Origin: Hydrogenispora ethanolica | GTDB taxonomy: Bacteria; Bacillota; UBA4882; UBA8346 | NCBI RefSeq assembly: GCF_004340685.1 | Contig: NZ_SLUN01000038.1 | Span: forward strand, 1 to 56,646 | DNA: 56,646 nt | Direction: 5' to 3' | In this document: positions 25,271-34,459 of the stretch, one piece after another | How the letters are laid out: each line of letters begins with the position of its first letter | Position numbering within the stretch: position 1 is the stretch's first letter | The notes under the pieces: generated by a model | What the model saw: only the letters and a program-made list of their open reading frames with translations | What the model was told of the DNA's origin: nothing | The model's database searches: none | Program-made: the position numbers and the translations under genes

Positions 25271-28200
25271 CTAAACACTTGTCTCCCCAAGCGGGGACTT
25301 CTTGCGGCGGTTCATCAAGTTTTCACTCAAGAAAGTCCGAACCTGTTCAACCAGGATATACACTACCGGAACGATGATCAAGGTCATCGCCATGGAGCTG
25401 GTCAACCCGCCGATCAAGGCCCAACCCAAGCCGTGTTTGAATTCGGAACCCGGCGTATTCGAGAGCGCCAGCGGCAACATGCCCAGGATCATCGTCAGGG
25501 TGGTCATCAGGATCGGCCGGATCCGTTCCTGCCCGGCCTCAAGCAATGCTTCTTTCATTCCGGCGCCGCTCCGGCGGGCCCGGTTCGCGAAATCGACCAA
25601 TAAGATCGCATTCTTACTGACTAACCCGACTTGCATGATAATGCCCATGATCGAGAAGATCGACAACGAATTGGCGGTGAGCCCCAATGCCAGCAGCGCG
25701 CCGATGATCGCCAAAGGAACTGAGAAGAGGACGGCAAAAGGATCGATGAACGAATTATAAAGCGCGGTCATAATCAGATAGATGAAAATGATGCCGGCCA
25801 GCAACGCCAGGCCCAGACTGCCGAAAGCATCGTCTTGTTGTTCCAGATCACCGCTAAATTGGTACGAAACCCCGGAAGGCATATTTACCGTTTCGAGGGT
25901 CTTCGCAATATCAGCGCCGATATCGCCGCTGGCTCTGCCGACAGCTTGAGCGGAAAGGGTGATGGCATAATTACGGTCCCGCCGTTCCAACTTATTCGGG
26001 CCGGTCCCGTTGACTAACGTGGCAAACTCACTGAGCTGAACCGGTTGCCCGGAGTTGTTCAGTACGGTTAACCCGCCGACGTCGGCCGTTCTGGACCGGT
26101 CCGATGAGTCGTACATCACCCGGATAGGGTATTCATTGCCGTCTTTATCCTTGAATTTGGACTGATCGTTACCGGTAAAACCCGTCTCCAAAACGTCCCC
26201 GATATCGCTGATATTCAAACCCAGTTTGGCCATTTTCTCGCGGTCGGCTTCGATCCGGATCTCGGGTTGACCTTCCTTGGCTGAGAGCTGCAGGTCATCG
26301 ATTCCCGGAATCCGCCCGATGATGCCCTGAATGCGGAGCGCGGCCTGATATGCACTCTTCCAATTGGTGCCGCTGATGACAAGCTGAATCGGAGCGCCGT
26401 CGGCGGTTCCCGTAATCGTGATTGGACTTACATGTACTTTAATTCCCGGGATTCGTTCCAGCCTGCCTTTCAACGCTTGCGAGACTTCAATGGTGGAACG
26501 GGAACGCTGCTTTTTGGGAACCAGCAGCACCTGAATCTCTGCCGTATTGCTCGGAGCCGCCGCGGCATGCATTCCGCTGGCCGTACCCACTGTGGTAAAT
26601 GTCTTCACGACTTCGGGGAATTCCGCCAGGATCTGCTCGGCTTGCCGAGTCGTTTGGCTGGTCTGTTCCAGTTTGGCCCGGGTCGGCAACTCGATTTGGA
26701 CGAGGAGTTCGCCACGGTCCATGGAAGGCATAAATTCGGAACCGATAAAGCCCAATGGGAGCAGCGCCACCGCCGCTACAAAGAGCACTCCGGCGACGAG
26801 CAGCGTTTTGCCGCGGTTTTCCAGACTCCAGCGTAACAGTTTGACATACTCCGCCACCAGGGCCGAATATTTCGCTTCAAACCAAATTCCAAACCGCCCC
26901 GGCAACGAACTCTTTGACAAGCTTTCCACTTTGGCGAAACGCGACGCCAGCATGGGGGTGACTGTGAACGATACCAGTAAACTCATTAAGGTTGAGATGA
27001 CCACCACCAATGAAAACTGGCGCGTAATACCGCCGATGAGCCCGGTGACCAATGCCAGCGGCAGGAAGACCGCCACATCCACCATGGTGATGGACAGGGC
27101 GGTAAACCCGATCTCATTTCGCCCCTTTAGCGCGGCCACCTTCTGCTCTGCTCCTTGCTCCAAGTGATGGTGAATATTCTCCAGCACCACGATGGAATCA
27201 TCCACCAGAATTCCAATCACCAGCGACATCGCCAGCAGTGTCATCATATTTAAGGTAAACCCAAAGGCCCACATTCCAATGAAGGTGGCCACCAGCGAAG
27301 TAGGAATGGCGACCATCACCATCACCGAACTCCGCAGGCTATGGAGAAAGAGCAGCATCACCAGAGCCACCAATAAAATGGCGAGACCCAGATCTTCGAT
27401 CACGGCATTGGAACAATCCATGATAAATTGGGAGCCGTCAGAGATGATATCGAATTTGAGGCGAATCGCCTGATTCTGCTCCTCCAGGATCTTGAGGGCC
27501 TTCCGGACCGCCCGGCATACCTCCACTTGGTTGGCGTCCGATTGTTTCTGGATCAACAAGCCAACCGTGGTTTTTCCATTCGACCGGCTGATCGTGGTCT
27601 GATCCTTGCTGCCGTCCCGGATCTCGGCCACGTCCGACAGGACGATTTCTCCGCCGGATGCCGACTGGCCGATGATCAGGTTTTTCAATTGATCCAGTGA
27701 GTCCAGTTTACCGGCCAGACGCAGCACATATTGGCCGTCATGGTCCTTAATCTTGCCGGTGGGGTAGTCCAGGTTGGCTTTTTGAATGGCTTCGGCCACC
27801 TGTACGTTGGATAAACCGTATATTTGCAGCTTTCGGCTGTCGACGTTGATTCGAATCTCCCGCTGTTCGCCGCCGATCAGGCTGACTTGACCGACCCCCG
27901 GTTGCTTCACCAGTTGGGGAACGATAAAATCATTCAAAAACTGATAAAAAGCCTTGGATTCCATGTCGCTGGTAACGCCGAGCCGCATTACCGGGAGGTC
28001 ATTAATGGAGTAAGTGGACAGAGAAGGAGTTTTGGCTCCGTCGGGAAGTGCCGCCAGGATCTGGTTCACTTTCCTTTGGGTGGCCTGCATCGCGAGCTCA
28101 ATATCGGCGCCTTGCAAAAACTCAACGGTGACCACGGAAAGTCCCTCTTGGGAAGCAGCTTGAACGCTTTTCACCTTATTGATGCCGGAGACCGCTTCTT

Positions 28201-28411
28201 CGATCGTTTTGGTAACGGCCGATTCAACTTCGCTGGCGGAAGCTCCGGAATAGGCAGTCGCAATCGTAACACTCGGCATCGTCAAGCTCGGAAATAATTC
28301 ATATTTCAGATTGACGTAGCAAAAAATCCCCATCAACGCGATGGCCAGGAAAGCGACGATGATCAGGATTGGGCGTTTAATGGCAACCTCGGTAACAGTC
28401 ATTTCAATCAC
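25271..28411 (-). CDS. RND-family efflux pump (AcrB/HAE-type)
   Basis: This 1046-aa pump has TM1 (AIKRPILIIVAFLAIALMGIFCY) and a porter domain starting with LFPSLTMPSVTIATAYSGASASEVE. TM4 carries the proton-relay motif LAMSLVIGILVDDSIVVLENIHHH. A repeated second half ends in TTLTMILGMLPLALSNTPGSEFKHGLGWALIGGLTSS. The GASASEVE motif is typical of hydrophobe/amphiphile exporters rather than metal pumps. It forms an operon with the adaptor gene upstream (9-bp gap) and is probably controlled by the TetR protein encoded next. No channel gene is present in the operon. Confidence 0.93.
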   Translation of the reverse strand: MIEMTVTEVAIKRPILIIVAFLAIALMGIFCYVNLKYELFPSLTMPSVTIATAYSGASASEVESAVTKTIEEAVSGINKVKSVQAASQEGLSVVTVEFLQGADIELAMQATQRKVNQILAALPDGAKTPSLSTYSINDLPVMRLGVTSDMESKAFYQFLNDFIVPQLVKQPGVGQVSLIGGEQREIRINVDSRKLQIYGLSNVQVAEAIQKANLDYPTGKIKDHDGQYVLRLAGKLDSLDQLKNLIIGQSASGGEIVLSDVAEIRDGSKDQTTISRSNGKTTVGLLIQKQSDANQVEVCRAVRKALKILEEQNQAIRLKFDIISDGSQFIMDCSNAVIEDLGLAILLVALVMLLFLHSLRSSVMVMVAIPTSLVATFIGMWAFGFTLNMMTLLAMSLVIGILVDDSIVVLENIHHHLEQGAEQKVAALKGRNEIGFTALSITMVDVAVFLPLALVTGLIGGITRQFSLVVVISTLMSLLVSFTVTPMLASRFAKVESLSKSSLPGRFGIWFEAKYSALVAEYVKLLRWSLENRGKTLLVAGVLFVAAVALLPLGFIGSEFMPSMDRGELLVQIELPTRAKLEQTSQTTRQAEQILAEFPEVVKTFTTVGTASGMHAAAAPSNTAEIQVLLVPKKQRSRSTIEVSQALKGRLERIPGIKVHVSPITITGTADGAPIQLVISGTNWKSAYQAALRIQGIIGRIPGIDDLQLSAKEGQPEIRIEADREKMAKLGLNISDIGDVLETGFTGNDQSKFKDKDGNEYPIRVMYDSSDRSRTADVGGLTVLNNSGQPVQLSEFATLVNGTGPNKLERRDRNYAITLSAQAVGRASGDIGADIAKTLETVNMPSGVSYQFSGDLEQQDDAFGSLGLALLAGIIFIYLIMTALYNSFIDPFAVLFSVPLAIIGALLALGLTANSLSIFSIMGIIMQVGLVSKNAILLVDFANRARRSGAGMKEALLEAGQERIRPILMTTLTMILGMLPLALSNTPGSEFKHGLGWALIGGLTSSMAMTLIIVPVVYILVEQVRTFLSENLMNRRKKSPLGETSV

Positions 28412-28420
28412 ACCCTTACC

Positions 28421-29476
28421 TTAAATATTCTTGATAATTTCCACCACAGCCTCATCCTGTAAGTTATCTTGACCGCTCACCACGATGCGCTCTTTTTCTC
28501 TTAAACCCCGGACCACTTCAAACCGGCTGTCAATCTCCGCTCCGATCACGATATCGCGCAGTTTGGCAACACCTTTTTCCACCACATAGACTTGGGGATT
28601 CTTCACACTGCCGATTACCGCTTCCCGCGGGATGGCCAGGATCGGACGATCCGTTCCCAGGCGGAACGTCACCTTGCCGTAGATTCCTGACTTCAACGGA
28701 TATTCTTTCTGAGCGGGAATCACGACTTCCACCGGAAAGGTCCGGGCTTCGTCGCTGGAGTCGCTGATACTTTCAATCCGTCCCATCAATGGAATACCCG
28801 GGTAAATATCGGTCACTACGCCGGCTTCATCACCGACCTTCAATTTAAACGCTTCGCCGGACCCGACATTCACCTTGACTTTGTAGCTTGACTTATCGAT
28901 GATCGTAGCCACTTTCGTTCCCGGGTTGATCATGGCGCCGAGGTTCACTGGCCGGTCAGTGACGATACCGGAGATGGGCGTGGTAATCGAAGTGTTTTGA
29001 TATTGGCGTTTGGCTGAACGCTGGGCTGCTTCCGCCGAGAGAAGATTATTCCGGGCCGATTCCAGTTCCGAGCTTGAGATCAGCTCTTGTTTATGCAATT
29101 CCGAGGCCCGCTCCCAATCCTTCCGGGCTTTTTCGTAATTGGTTTGGGCCGAAAGAAAATTGGCTTTGGATAACTCATCGTCCAGTTTAACGATGGACGC
29201 CCCCGCCGATAGATACGAACCGACTCCGGCATGCACTGCGATGATCTTTCCTGAAGCTTCCGAGACCACCGCGACCTCATTCCTGGCCACGATCAGACCG
29301 ACCTTGGTCAGGTTTTCTTGAAGCGTTTGTGATTGTACATCCGTAACGACGACTGCTACTGCCGTATTATGAACCACCTTCGCCTTCTTTTCCACCTCGG
29401 CCTTATTGTTCAGTAGCACCCAAATCATCAATCCCACGATACCGATGATGCTTAAGGCCAATAACAGTTTTTTCAT
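28421..29476 (-). CDS. RND periplasmic adaptor (membrane-fusion protein)
   Basis: This 351-aa protein starts MKKLLLALSIIGIVGLMIWVLL, an anchor or uncleaved signal. A lipoyl domain (VAVVSEASGKIIAVHAGVGSYLSAGASIVKLD), a helical hairpin (NYEKARKDWERASELHKQELISSSELESARN), a second lipoyl half (TPISGIVTDRPVNLGAMINPGTKVATI) and a membrane-proximal domain follow. The ATG at 29476 behind GAAGGTG is preferred over 29515. It is the first gene of the adaptor-pump operon, with a TetR-type palindrome about 155 bp upstream. Confidence 0.9.
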   Translation of the reverse strand: MKKLLLALSIIGIVGLMIWVLLNNKAEVEKKAKVVHNTAVAVVVTDVQSQTLQENLTKVGLIVARNEVAVVSEASGKIIAVHAGVGSYLSAGASIVKLDDELSKANFLSAQTNYEKARKDWERASELHKQELISSSELESARNNLLSAEAAQRSAKRQYQNTSITTPISGIVTDRPVNLGAMINPGTKVATIIDKSSYKVKVNVGSGEAFKLKVGDEAGVVTDIYPGIPLMGRIESISDSSDEARTFPVEVVIPAQKEYPLKSGIYGKVTFRLGTDRPILAIPREAVIGSVKNPQVYVVEKGVAKLRDIVIGAEIDSRFEVVRGLREKERIVVSGQDNLQDEAVVEIIKNI

Positions 29477-29629
29477 CCGAATCACCTTCCGTCTACTATT
29501 AGTCCAGTGGTTCAATACATCGAAGGAATTTTGGAAAATCGCGATGTTTAAACGCGTTTTTCAAAATTGGTATTTCCTTGTTGAACTACGGATTAATAAA
29601 ATGTATTAAATCGAGATTCGAACCTTTAG

Positions 29630-29647
29630 AAACCGAACGTTCGGTTT
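29630..29647. promoter_or_regulatory. TetR operator 1 (before the RND operon)
   Basis: AAACCGAACGTTCGGTTT is a perfect 18-bp palindrome. Its core ACCGAACGTTCGGT differs by one base from the site at 30274-30287 upstream of the tetR gene. It lies between tetR and the adaptor gene, as expected for repression of the pump operon. Confidence 0.75.
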
Positions 29648-29664
29648 AAACATTCCAAAAAAAT

Positions 29665-30252
29665 TTATGTTTTTATTTCCTGATATAAGCCGTCCCACAC
29701 AGTTAATAATGCCTCCGGCATCTCTTTGATTCTCCCTTTCATCACATTATGCATGCCGACGCCATCGCTTGTATAAATAAACAGGTTTGCAATCTGTTCA
29801 TCGGTCATGGAGGAGTTGATTTCTCCTTTATCTCTGGCACTGCGGACGATTTCCTCCCAAGCTCTAAGCTCAGCTTGCAAGTTCTCGGTCACTTTATCCC
29901 GAAAACTGGGAAAAAGCTTCATCGCATCAAACATCAAAACATAGTAGTTGAAACCGCTATCCCCATCCATTCGGTTTTGCAGAAATGACATATTGGCATG
30001 ATATTTTACATAGTCGTGGTAAAATTGATATAATGATTCTTTGCTCAGTTTATTGTAGTCCATGATGAATGCAGAAACAAAATAATCCACCACTTCCAGA
30101 AAAAGCTGCTCCTTGCTTTCAAAGTAATGGTAGAAAGCTCCTTTCGACATTCCCGTCTTCTCGACAATCTCTTGCATGGTTACTTCCTTGAAGTTCTTTT
30201 GCAAAAAAAGGCTGAAGGAAACATTCAAAATGTGTTCTTTGGTGTCATTCAT
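29665..30252 (-). CDS. TetR-family repressor of the RND operon
   Basis: This 195-aa protein has an N-terminal helix-turn-helix (KEHILNVSFSLFLQKNFKEVTMQEIVEKTGMSKGAFYHYFESKEQLF, residues 4-50) and a helical ligand-binding domain. The ATG at 30252 lies behind GAAGGAGGGG and is preferred over 30324, which is upstream of the promoter. Matching palindromes before this gene and before the pump operon show a shared autoregulated circuit. The inducer is unknown. Confidence 0.9.
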   Translation of the reverse strand: MNDTKEHILNVSFSLFLQKNFKEVTMQEIVEKTGMSKGAFYHYFESKEQLFLEVVDYFVSAFIMDYNKLSKESLYQFYHDYVKYHANMSFLQNRMDGDSGFNYYVLMFDAMKLFPSFRDKVTENLQAELRAWEEIVRSARDKGEINSSMTDEQIANLFIYTSDGVGMHNVMKGRIKEMPEALLTVWDGLYQEIKT

Positions 30253-30273
30253 CAATGAGTCCCCTCCTTCGAT

Positions 30274-30324
30274 ACCGACCGTTCGGTCTATTTCTAATAT
30301 ATCGACTCCTCTCCGATTTGTCAA
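30274..30324 (-). promoter_or_regulatory. tetR promoter with TetR operator 2
   Basis: On the minus strand TTGACA (30324-30319), a 17-nt spacer and TATATT (30301-30296) form a near-consensus promoter. ACCGACCGTTCGGT (30274-30287) follows at the start point and is an imperfect version of the palindrome at 29630. Confidence 0.75.
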
Positions 30325-30645
30325 GCATTGTCACTTATAAAATCATCTCCTCGGCTGGTTCTCCTTCTTCCATGCCAGTGAATCTTTTAACAAACCCTTT
30401 TCTCGCCGCTGAGTATGATTTACTTTGTTTTTCCTTACGACGATTATAGTGCTAACCCTCGGCCCGAATCTGGAAGGGGAACCACCGGACTGGTCCAGCT
30501 CAGGCACATCATACATCTTTCGGGAATGGGCGATTTCTTACAGATTATTCTCACTCTTCTCTAAGCCCTCTTTAAAGGCCTACTTCAACAGTTCGTATTA
30601 TATTACACTACCGATTCAATGATTCCTCTTCCCGTAAGGCTTGTT
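30325..30645. other. Intergenic region, no gene seen
   Basis: About 320 bp separate the tetR promoter from the end of the flavoprotein gene. I see no ORF with a ribosome site, no clear hairpin followed by T, and none of the dispersed repeats. Confidence 0.4.
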
Positions 30646-31839
30646 TTAATTTTTAAGCTTTCCAACCAATCCGCCGCCGTATGCCACCGCTTGCTCCCGG
30701 GCCGCCGCGTCGGGATTCCAGAATACTTTCAATCCCTCATCCATTAATTCAAAACCCGCTTTGGTTAGCCCGTCATTGATCATGGCGACCGCTTCGCCGC
30801 TCCAGCCTTGACAGCCGAAAGCGGCGGCTTTTTTCTTTTTAAACCCCAAACCGCGGATTTCTTCCAACAATCCGGCCACGGAATGCATAATGCCCCGGTT
30901 AATCGTCGGCGAACCGACGAGAATCGCTTTCGAGCGAAAGACATCGGTGATGATGTCGTTTTTATCGAATTTGGCCGAGTTATGGATTTTGATCGTCACC
31001 GCGGGATCGGCCCTTTCAATTCCTCGGGCAATGCATTCCGCCACAATCCGGGTGCCATCCCACATGGTGTCGTAAATGATGGTGATTTGGTTTTCCTGAT
31101 AGTCCGCCGCCCATTCCTGGTACTTCTGGACGATTTGCAGCGGGTTATCCCGCCAAACCACGCCGTGGCTGGTACAGATCATGTCCAACGGCAATTGCAG
31201 GCCGACAAATTCTTTAATTTTCTTGGTTACCAGCGGGTTGAACGGCGTCAGGATATTGGCGTAATATTTGATGCTTTCCGCCCATAGTTCCGCTTGATCC
31301 ACCCGGTCGTTAAATAATAATTCGGTCGCGTAATGCTGTCCAAAGGCATCGTTGCTAAAGAGGATGTTCTCTCCGGTCAAATAACAGAACATGCTGTCCG
31401 GCCAGTGGAGCATCGGCGCTTCGACGAAGATCAATTCCTTTTGGCCGAGACGGACCGTATCGCCGGTTTTGACGGGATGAAAATTCCAGTCCTGATGGTA
31501 ATGGCCTTTCAAGGACTTTACCCCGTTCGCCGTACAATAAATGGGAACATCCGGAATTCTGCGCATCAGTTCCGGCAGCGCGCCGCTATGATCGGGTTCG
31601 GCATGGTTGGCGATGATCAGATCGATCCGGTTTAAATCAATCTCCGCAGCCAGATTGGTGACAAATTCCTTGGCGTAAGGGCTCCAGACCGTATCGATCA
31701 ATGCGACTTTGTCTTCCAACAGCAAATAGGAGTTATAGGTGGAACCGCGATGGGTGGAGTACTCCATCCCATGAAAGGTTTTGAGTTCCCAATCGGTTTT
31801 TCCGACCCAATAGACGTTGTTTTTTACCTGCTTTTTCAT
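30646..31839 (-). CDS. fprA: A-type flavoprotein (flavodiiron protein)
   Basis: This 397-aa soluble protein has a metallo-beta-lactamase-like diiron domain with HAEPDHSG (H79, E81, D83, H84), then NDAFGQH and TSHGVVW supplying further ligands. A C-terminal flavodoxin domain begins [17 protein letters not shown] (about 253 on). Such proteins reduce NO and/or O2 with electrons from rubredoxin or a coenzyme. It lacks the fused rubredoxin of NorV. A rubredoxin-reductase-like gene lies divergently next to it, which supports a shared NO/O2 detoxification task in an anaerobe. Confidence 0.93.
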   Translation of the reverse strand: MKKQVKNNVYWVGKTDWELKTFHGMEYSTHRGSTYNSYLLLEDKVALIDTVWSPYAKEFVTNLAAEIDLNRIDLIIANHAEPDHSGALPELMRRIPDVPIYCTANGVKSLKGHYHQDWNFHPVKTGDTVRLGQKELIFVEAPMLHWPDSMFCYLTGENILFSNDAFGQHYATELLFNDRVDQAELWAESIKYYANILTPFNPLVTKKIKEFVGLQLPLDMICTSHGVVWRDNPLQIVQKYQEWAADYQENQITIIYDTMWDGTRIVAECIARGIERADPAVTIKIHNSAKFDKNDIITDVFRSKAILVGSPTINRGIMHSVAGLLEEIRGLGFKKKKAAAFGCQGWSGEAVAMINDGLTKAGFELMDEGLKVFWNPDAAAREQAVAYGGGLVGKLKN

Positions 31840-32134
31840 GGAATCTCTCCTTAAAAATCTTAGAACCCGGCTCTCAATTTCGCAAACTTGCTTCTTTTAC
31901 AATCGGCAAGCTAAGTCATACACACGGTATTGTTTCCAAGAATAAACTAAAAATCGCAGGAAAAAATAAAGCCCAAGATGAAAGGCAGTTTGCTGGCGGC
32001 TTAATCACCGGCTTTTTCGTGGAATGAAATCAAGCTTTTCTTTAATGAATTGCCTTGGCTCCGCAGCGGCCTTTTCGGGGCGCTATGAATCTGGTTTTAG
32101 CCATGACTTTATTCCATACTTGAGCTATCCATTA
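31840..32134. other. Intergenic region between divergent redox genes
   Basis: This stretch should hold the promoters of the divergent flavodiiron and reductase genes. I could not identify a clean -35/-10 pair or regulator palindrome. The family A repeat that follows (32135-32268) occupies the rest of the gap. Confidence 0.4.
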
Positions 32135-32268
32135 TTAAAAGCCATGTGATAAAGTCTTTCCAAACGGAAGTCAGCTTGCAAATAATATCAAACGACTTTA
32201 TCACTTGCTTTTCTGAGCTTTTGTGTTCACCCTGGCCTTCGGACAGGGTTTATCACAACGCTTTTAAA
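32135..32268 (+). repeat. MITE-like repeat, family A, copy 3
   Basis: It begins TTAAAAGCCATGTGATAAAG and ends TTTATCACAACGCTTTTAAAA. It contains the internal pair GTGATAAAGTC / GACTTTATCAC and the hairpin ACCCTGGCCTTCGGACAGGGT. It lies 40 bp upstream of the reductase gene start, so its transcription must cross or start in the element. Confidence 0.75.
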
Positions 32269-32308
32269 ACTAGCCCTTTTGTGGAAAAATAGCCAAAAGA
32301 GGTGCGGT

Positions 32309-33550
32309 ATGGTTAAGAAGGTTGTCATCGTTGGAGCGGGGATTGCCGGGATCAATGCGATCAAAGCAATCCGCGAAAAAGATTCCGAAGTCCCGATCGA
32401 CCTGGTAAGCGACGAACCGTTTTTCCCATATAACCGGATGAAGCTTTCCAAAGGTCTGTTTGAATTGGAATTATCCGACAATCTATTGCAAAAGAAAGAA
32501 TGGTACGCCCAAAACCGGGTCAACCTTCTTTTGGGAGAAGCCGTCCGGAAAATCGATGTCCGGAGCCAGACGGTAACCTTACATCATGGTGCAAAACTTG
32601 AGTTTGATAAACTGCTGATCGCGACCGGCGCTCTCAATCGCGAACCCGAGTTATCAGCGGCAGGCGAACCCAGGCTCTATACGCTTCGCAAAATGAATGA
32701 TGCCCGGCAGGTTCTGGCCCATATAGATCGCGCCGGACAAGTTGTGCATATCGGCGGCGGGATCCAGGGTCTGGAGACTGCGTGGGCTCTCCGGCAACAC
32801 CGGAAAAAGGTGACGATTACCGAGATTCAAGCAAGATTAATGCCTTTCCAGCTCGATGAAAAAGGTTCCGATCTTTTACAGCATCTGGCGGAAGATTCGG
32901 GGGTTGAAGTTATAACCGGCTCGCCGGTCGTCGGAATGGAGCAAACTTCGGTGCAAATCGGCGCGGGCAAAAGCATTCCTTGCGACATGGCCATTTATTC
33001 CATCGGCATCATCCCGAATTTAGCGATTGTCGATGATACCGGGATTCGGACCAACCGGGGCATTCTCGTCAATGAGCGGATGGAGACCAATCTCCCCCAC
33101 ATTTACGCGGCCGGAGATGTCGCCGAATATGACGGCAAAATCTTCGGGTTATGGAATATCGCCGTGGAACAAGGAAAAACTGCCGGATACAACCTGATCG
33201 GCCATCCGGCATCCTACCGGCCGGTTGTTCCGGTAACGACTTTACGCGGTTTCGACATCACGCTGTTTTCCATGGGGGATGTTGATGAGAGCCATGCATC
33301 CCACAGCGTCGTTCATGAAGATATAAGCAAAAATACCTATATACGGGTTTTCATTCAAAACAACCGGATCAGCGGCGCGATCATGATCGGCGATACCGGC
33401 AAGTCTCCTTTATTAAAAAGCGCCATCGAAAAACAAACCTTATTGGAGGATATATCCTGGAACCAAATTACGGTGGAAGACCTTTTTCAAACACTAAAAA
33501 CGGACCCAAAAGAAAGGGGTACTCGAATTGAACAAAATTCAGTTCTGTGA
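32309..33550 (+). CDS. FAD-dependent NAD(P)H oxidoreductase, rubredoxin-reductase-like
   Basis: This 413-aa flavoprotein has an N-terminal FAD-binding motif (KKVVIVGAGIAGINAIKAI), a central NAD-binding motif (VVHIGGGIQGLETAWAL, about 150-166) and the second FAD motif (HIYAAGDVAEY). FPYNRMKLSKGL near the start matches NorW/rubredoxin reductases. The ATG at 32309 follows GAGGTG and is preferred over 32279, inside the repeat-adjacent DNA. It likely feeds electrons to a rubredoxin or directly to the flavodiiron protein. It overlaps the next small gene by 23 bp. Confidence 0.88.
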   Translation: MVKKVVIVGAGIAGINAIKAIREKDSEVPIDLVSDEPFFPYNRMKLSKGLFELELSDNLLQKKEWYAQNRVNLLLGEAVRKIDVRSQTVTLHHGAKLEFDKLLIATGALNREPELSAAGEPRLYTLRKMNDARQVLAHIDRAGQVVHIGGGIQGLETAWALRQHRKKVTITEIQARLMPFQLDEKGSDLLQHLAEDSGVEVITGSPVVGMEQTSVQIGAGKSIPCDMAIYSIGIIPNLAIVDDTGIRTNRGILVNERMETNLPHIYAAGDVAEYDGKIFGLWNIAVEQGKTAGYNLIGHPASYRPVVPVTTLRGFDITLFSMGDVDESHASHSVVHEDISKNTYIRVFIQNNRISGAIMIGDTGKSPLLKSAIEKQTLLEDISWNQITVEDLFQTLKTDPKERGTRIEQNSVL

Positions 33551-33752
33551 AAACAACTTTGTCCACGGCACCGGAGAAGTCGTCGACAAACTGCGCCAAA
33601 ATCATCCCAACGCAACCATCGAAGTTGAGTCTTGCCTCGGCTATTGCGGCGATTGCGCCATCGGTCCCTACGCCTTGGTCGACGGCGAAATGGTTCAGGC
33701 GGATTTCGCCGATGACCTCTATGAATCGATTGTAGAGCTGATCGATGACTGA
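33528..33752 (+). CDS. DUF1450 (YuzB-like) protein
   Basis: This 74-aa protein has the spacing C8 ... C36-x3-C40-x2-C43 (CENNFVHG and CLGYCGDCAIGPYALVDG), as in DUF1450/YuzB proteins. They look like half-ferredoxin or thioredoxin-like [2Fe-2S]/thiol proteins of unknown role. Its TTG start lies behind AGAAAGGGG inside the end of the reductase gene, so the two are translationally coupled. A redox partner role is inferred. Confidence 0.85.
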   Translation: MNKIQFCENNFVHGTGEVVDKLRQNHPNATIEVESCLGYCGDCAIGPYALVDGEMVQADFADDLYESIVELIDD

Positions 33753-33841
33753 GTGTTTTGCTTCATTCTCTCCCAAACGGCAAGAGAACCGGGCAAATAT
33801 CCAAAACGGAAAAGCGCTCTGAAAAATAGCGAGCAACAAGC

Positions 33842-33880
33842 AAACACTCCGGAGTGAAAACTCATTGGGAGTGTTTAACG
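33842..33880. terminator. Terminator-like hairpin between convergent genes
   Basis: AAACACTCC (33842-33850) pairs with GGAGTGTTT (33868-33876), followed by AACGTTTGTT. It lies between the YuzB-like gene and the convergent DUF2249 gene. Confidence 0.5.
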
Positions 33881-33903
33881 TTTGTTATCTCGTCTTCATC
33901 CGG

Positions 33904-34143
33904 TCAGTGTTTGGAAATTGCCACCCGCCAAACCTGCGGGCCTTCCTCCAGATATTGCCAGCCGAACTTGTCGGGCATCTCCGCCATAAACTGATAACGG
34001 AGCGGCTTCGGGTCATGATCGTTGATCAATTCCATCGTTTCCCCGGGTTTCAGGTTTTCAAAAGTTTTAAAAATCGCGGGATGCTTTTCTTGCGGCGCAT
34101 ACTGCCGCGCATCGATGCGGGCTGCGAAATCCGGCACCTTCAA
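33904..34143 (-). CDS. DUF2249 domain protein
   Basis: This 79-aa protein reads HPAIFKTFENLKPGETMELINDHDPKPLRYQF, then GWQYLEEGPQVWRVAI. That is the typical DUF2249 sequence, with its conserved NDHDPKPL motif. Such domains occur near NO-, hemerythrin- and denitrification-related genes. The first codon is TTG (34143) close behind GGAGGG; a GTG two codons later is an alternative. A nitrosative-stress link here rests on the neighbouring flavodiiron genes. Confidence 0.88.
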   Translation of the reverse strand: MKVPDFAARIDARQYAPQEKHPAIFKTFENLKPGETMELINDHDPKPLRYQFMAEMPDKFGWQYLEEGPQVWRVAISKH

Positions 34144-34280
34144 TCACCCTCCTCGTCGTTTTGAGGGTATTGTAAGTAAATTCGTCCCATTTATACCCGG
34201 TAAATCATCATTCCCGAAATATCCCTCCGGTTGTATAAAAGGCTCGCGCGAGGCATACGGTATATACGAATAGCGGAGCT

Positions 34281-34448
34281 TTTTAAAAGAGCTGTGATAA
34301 ACCCGGCTAAAAAGCCGGAAAGTTCACAGCGATTGCCTGAAGCAAGTGATAAAGTCGTTTTAAATCTTTTTATGAGCTGATTTCCGTTTCGAGAGACTTT
34401 ATCACTTGCTTTTTTGAGCTTTGTGTCCACTTATCACAACGCTTTTAA
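34281..34448 (-). repeat. MITE-like repeat, family A, copy 4 (chimeric)
   Basis: This 168-bp copy is nearly identical, in reverse, to the copy at 7158-7290 up to GAGACTTTATCAC. It then continues with TTGCTTTTTTGAGC ... TTATCACAACGCTTTTAA from the other subtype. It therefore looks like a join of two subtypes. It fills most of the gap upstream of the next Fe-S gene and leaves only 11 bp before its ATG. Confidence 0.7.
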
Positions 34449-34459
34449 TGGAGAAATAG

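Noticed and set aside
34191-34430. 79-codon minus-strand frame in the repeat region
   Set aside because: It lies mostly inside a family A repeat and matches nothing outside it.
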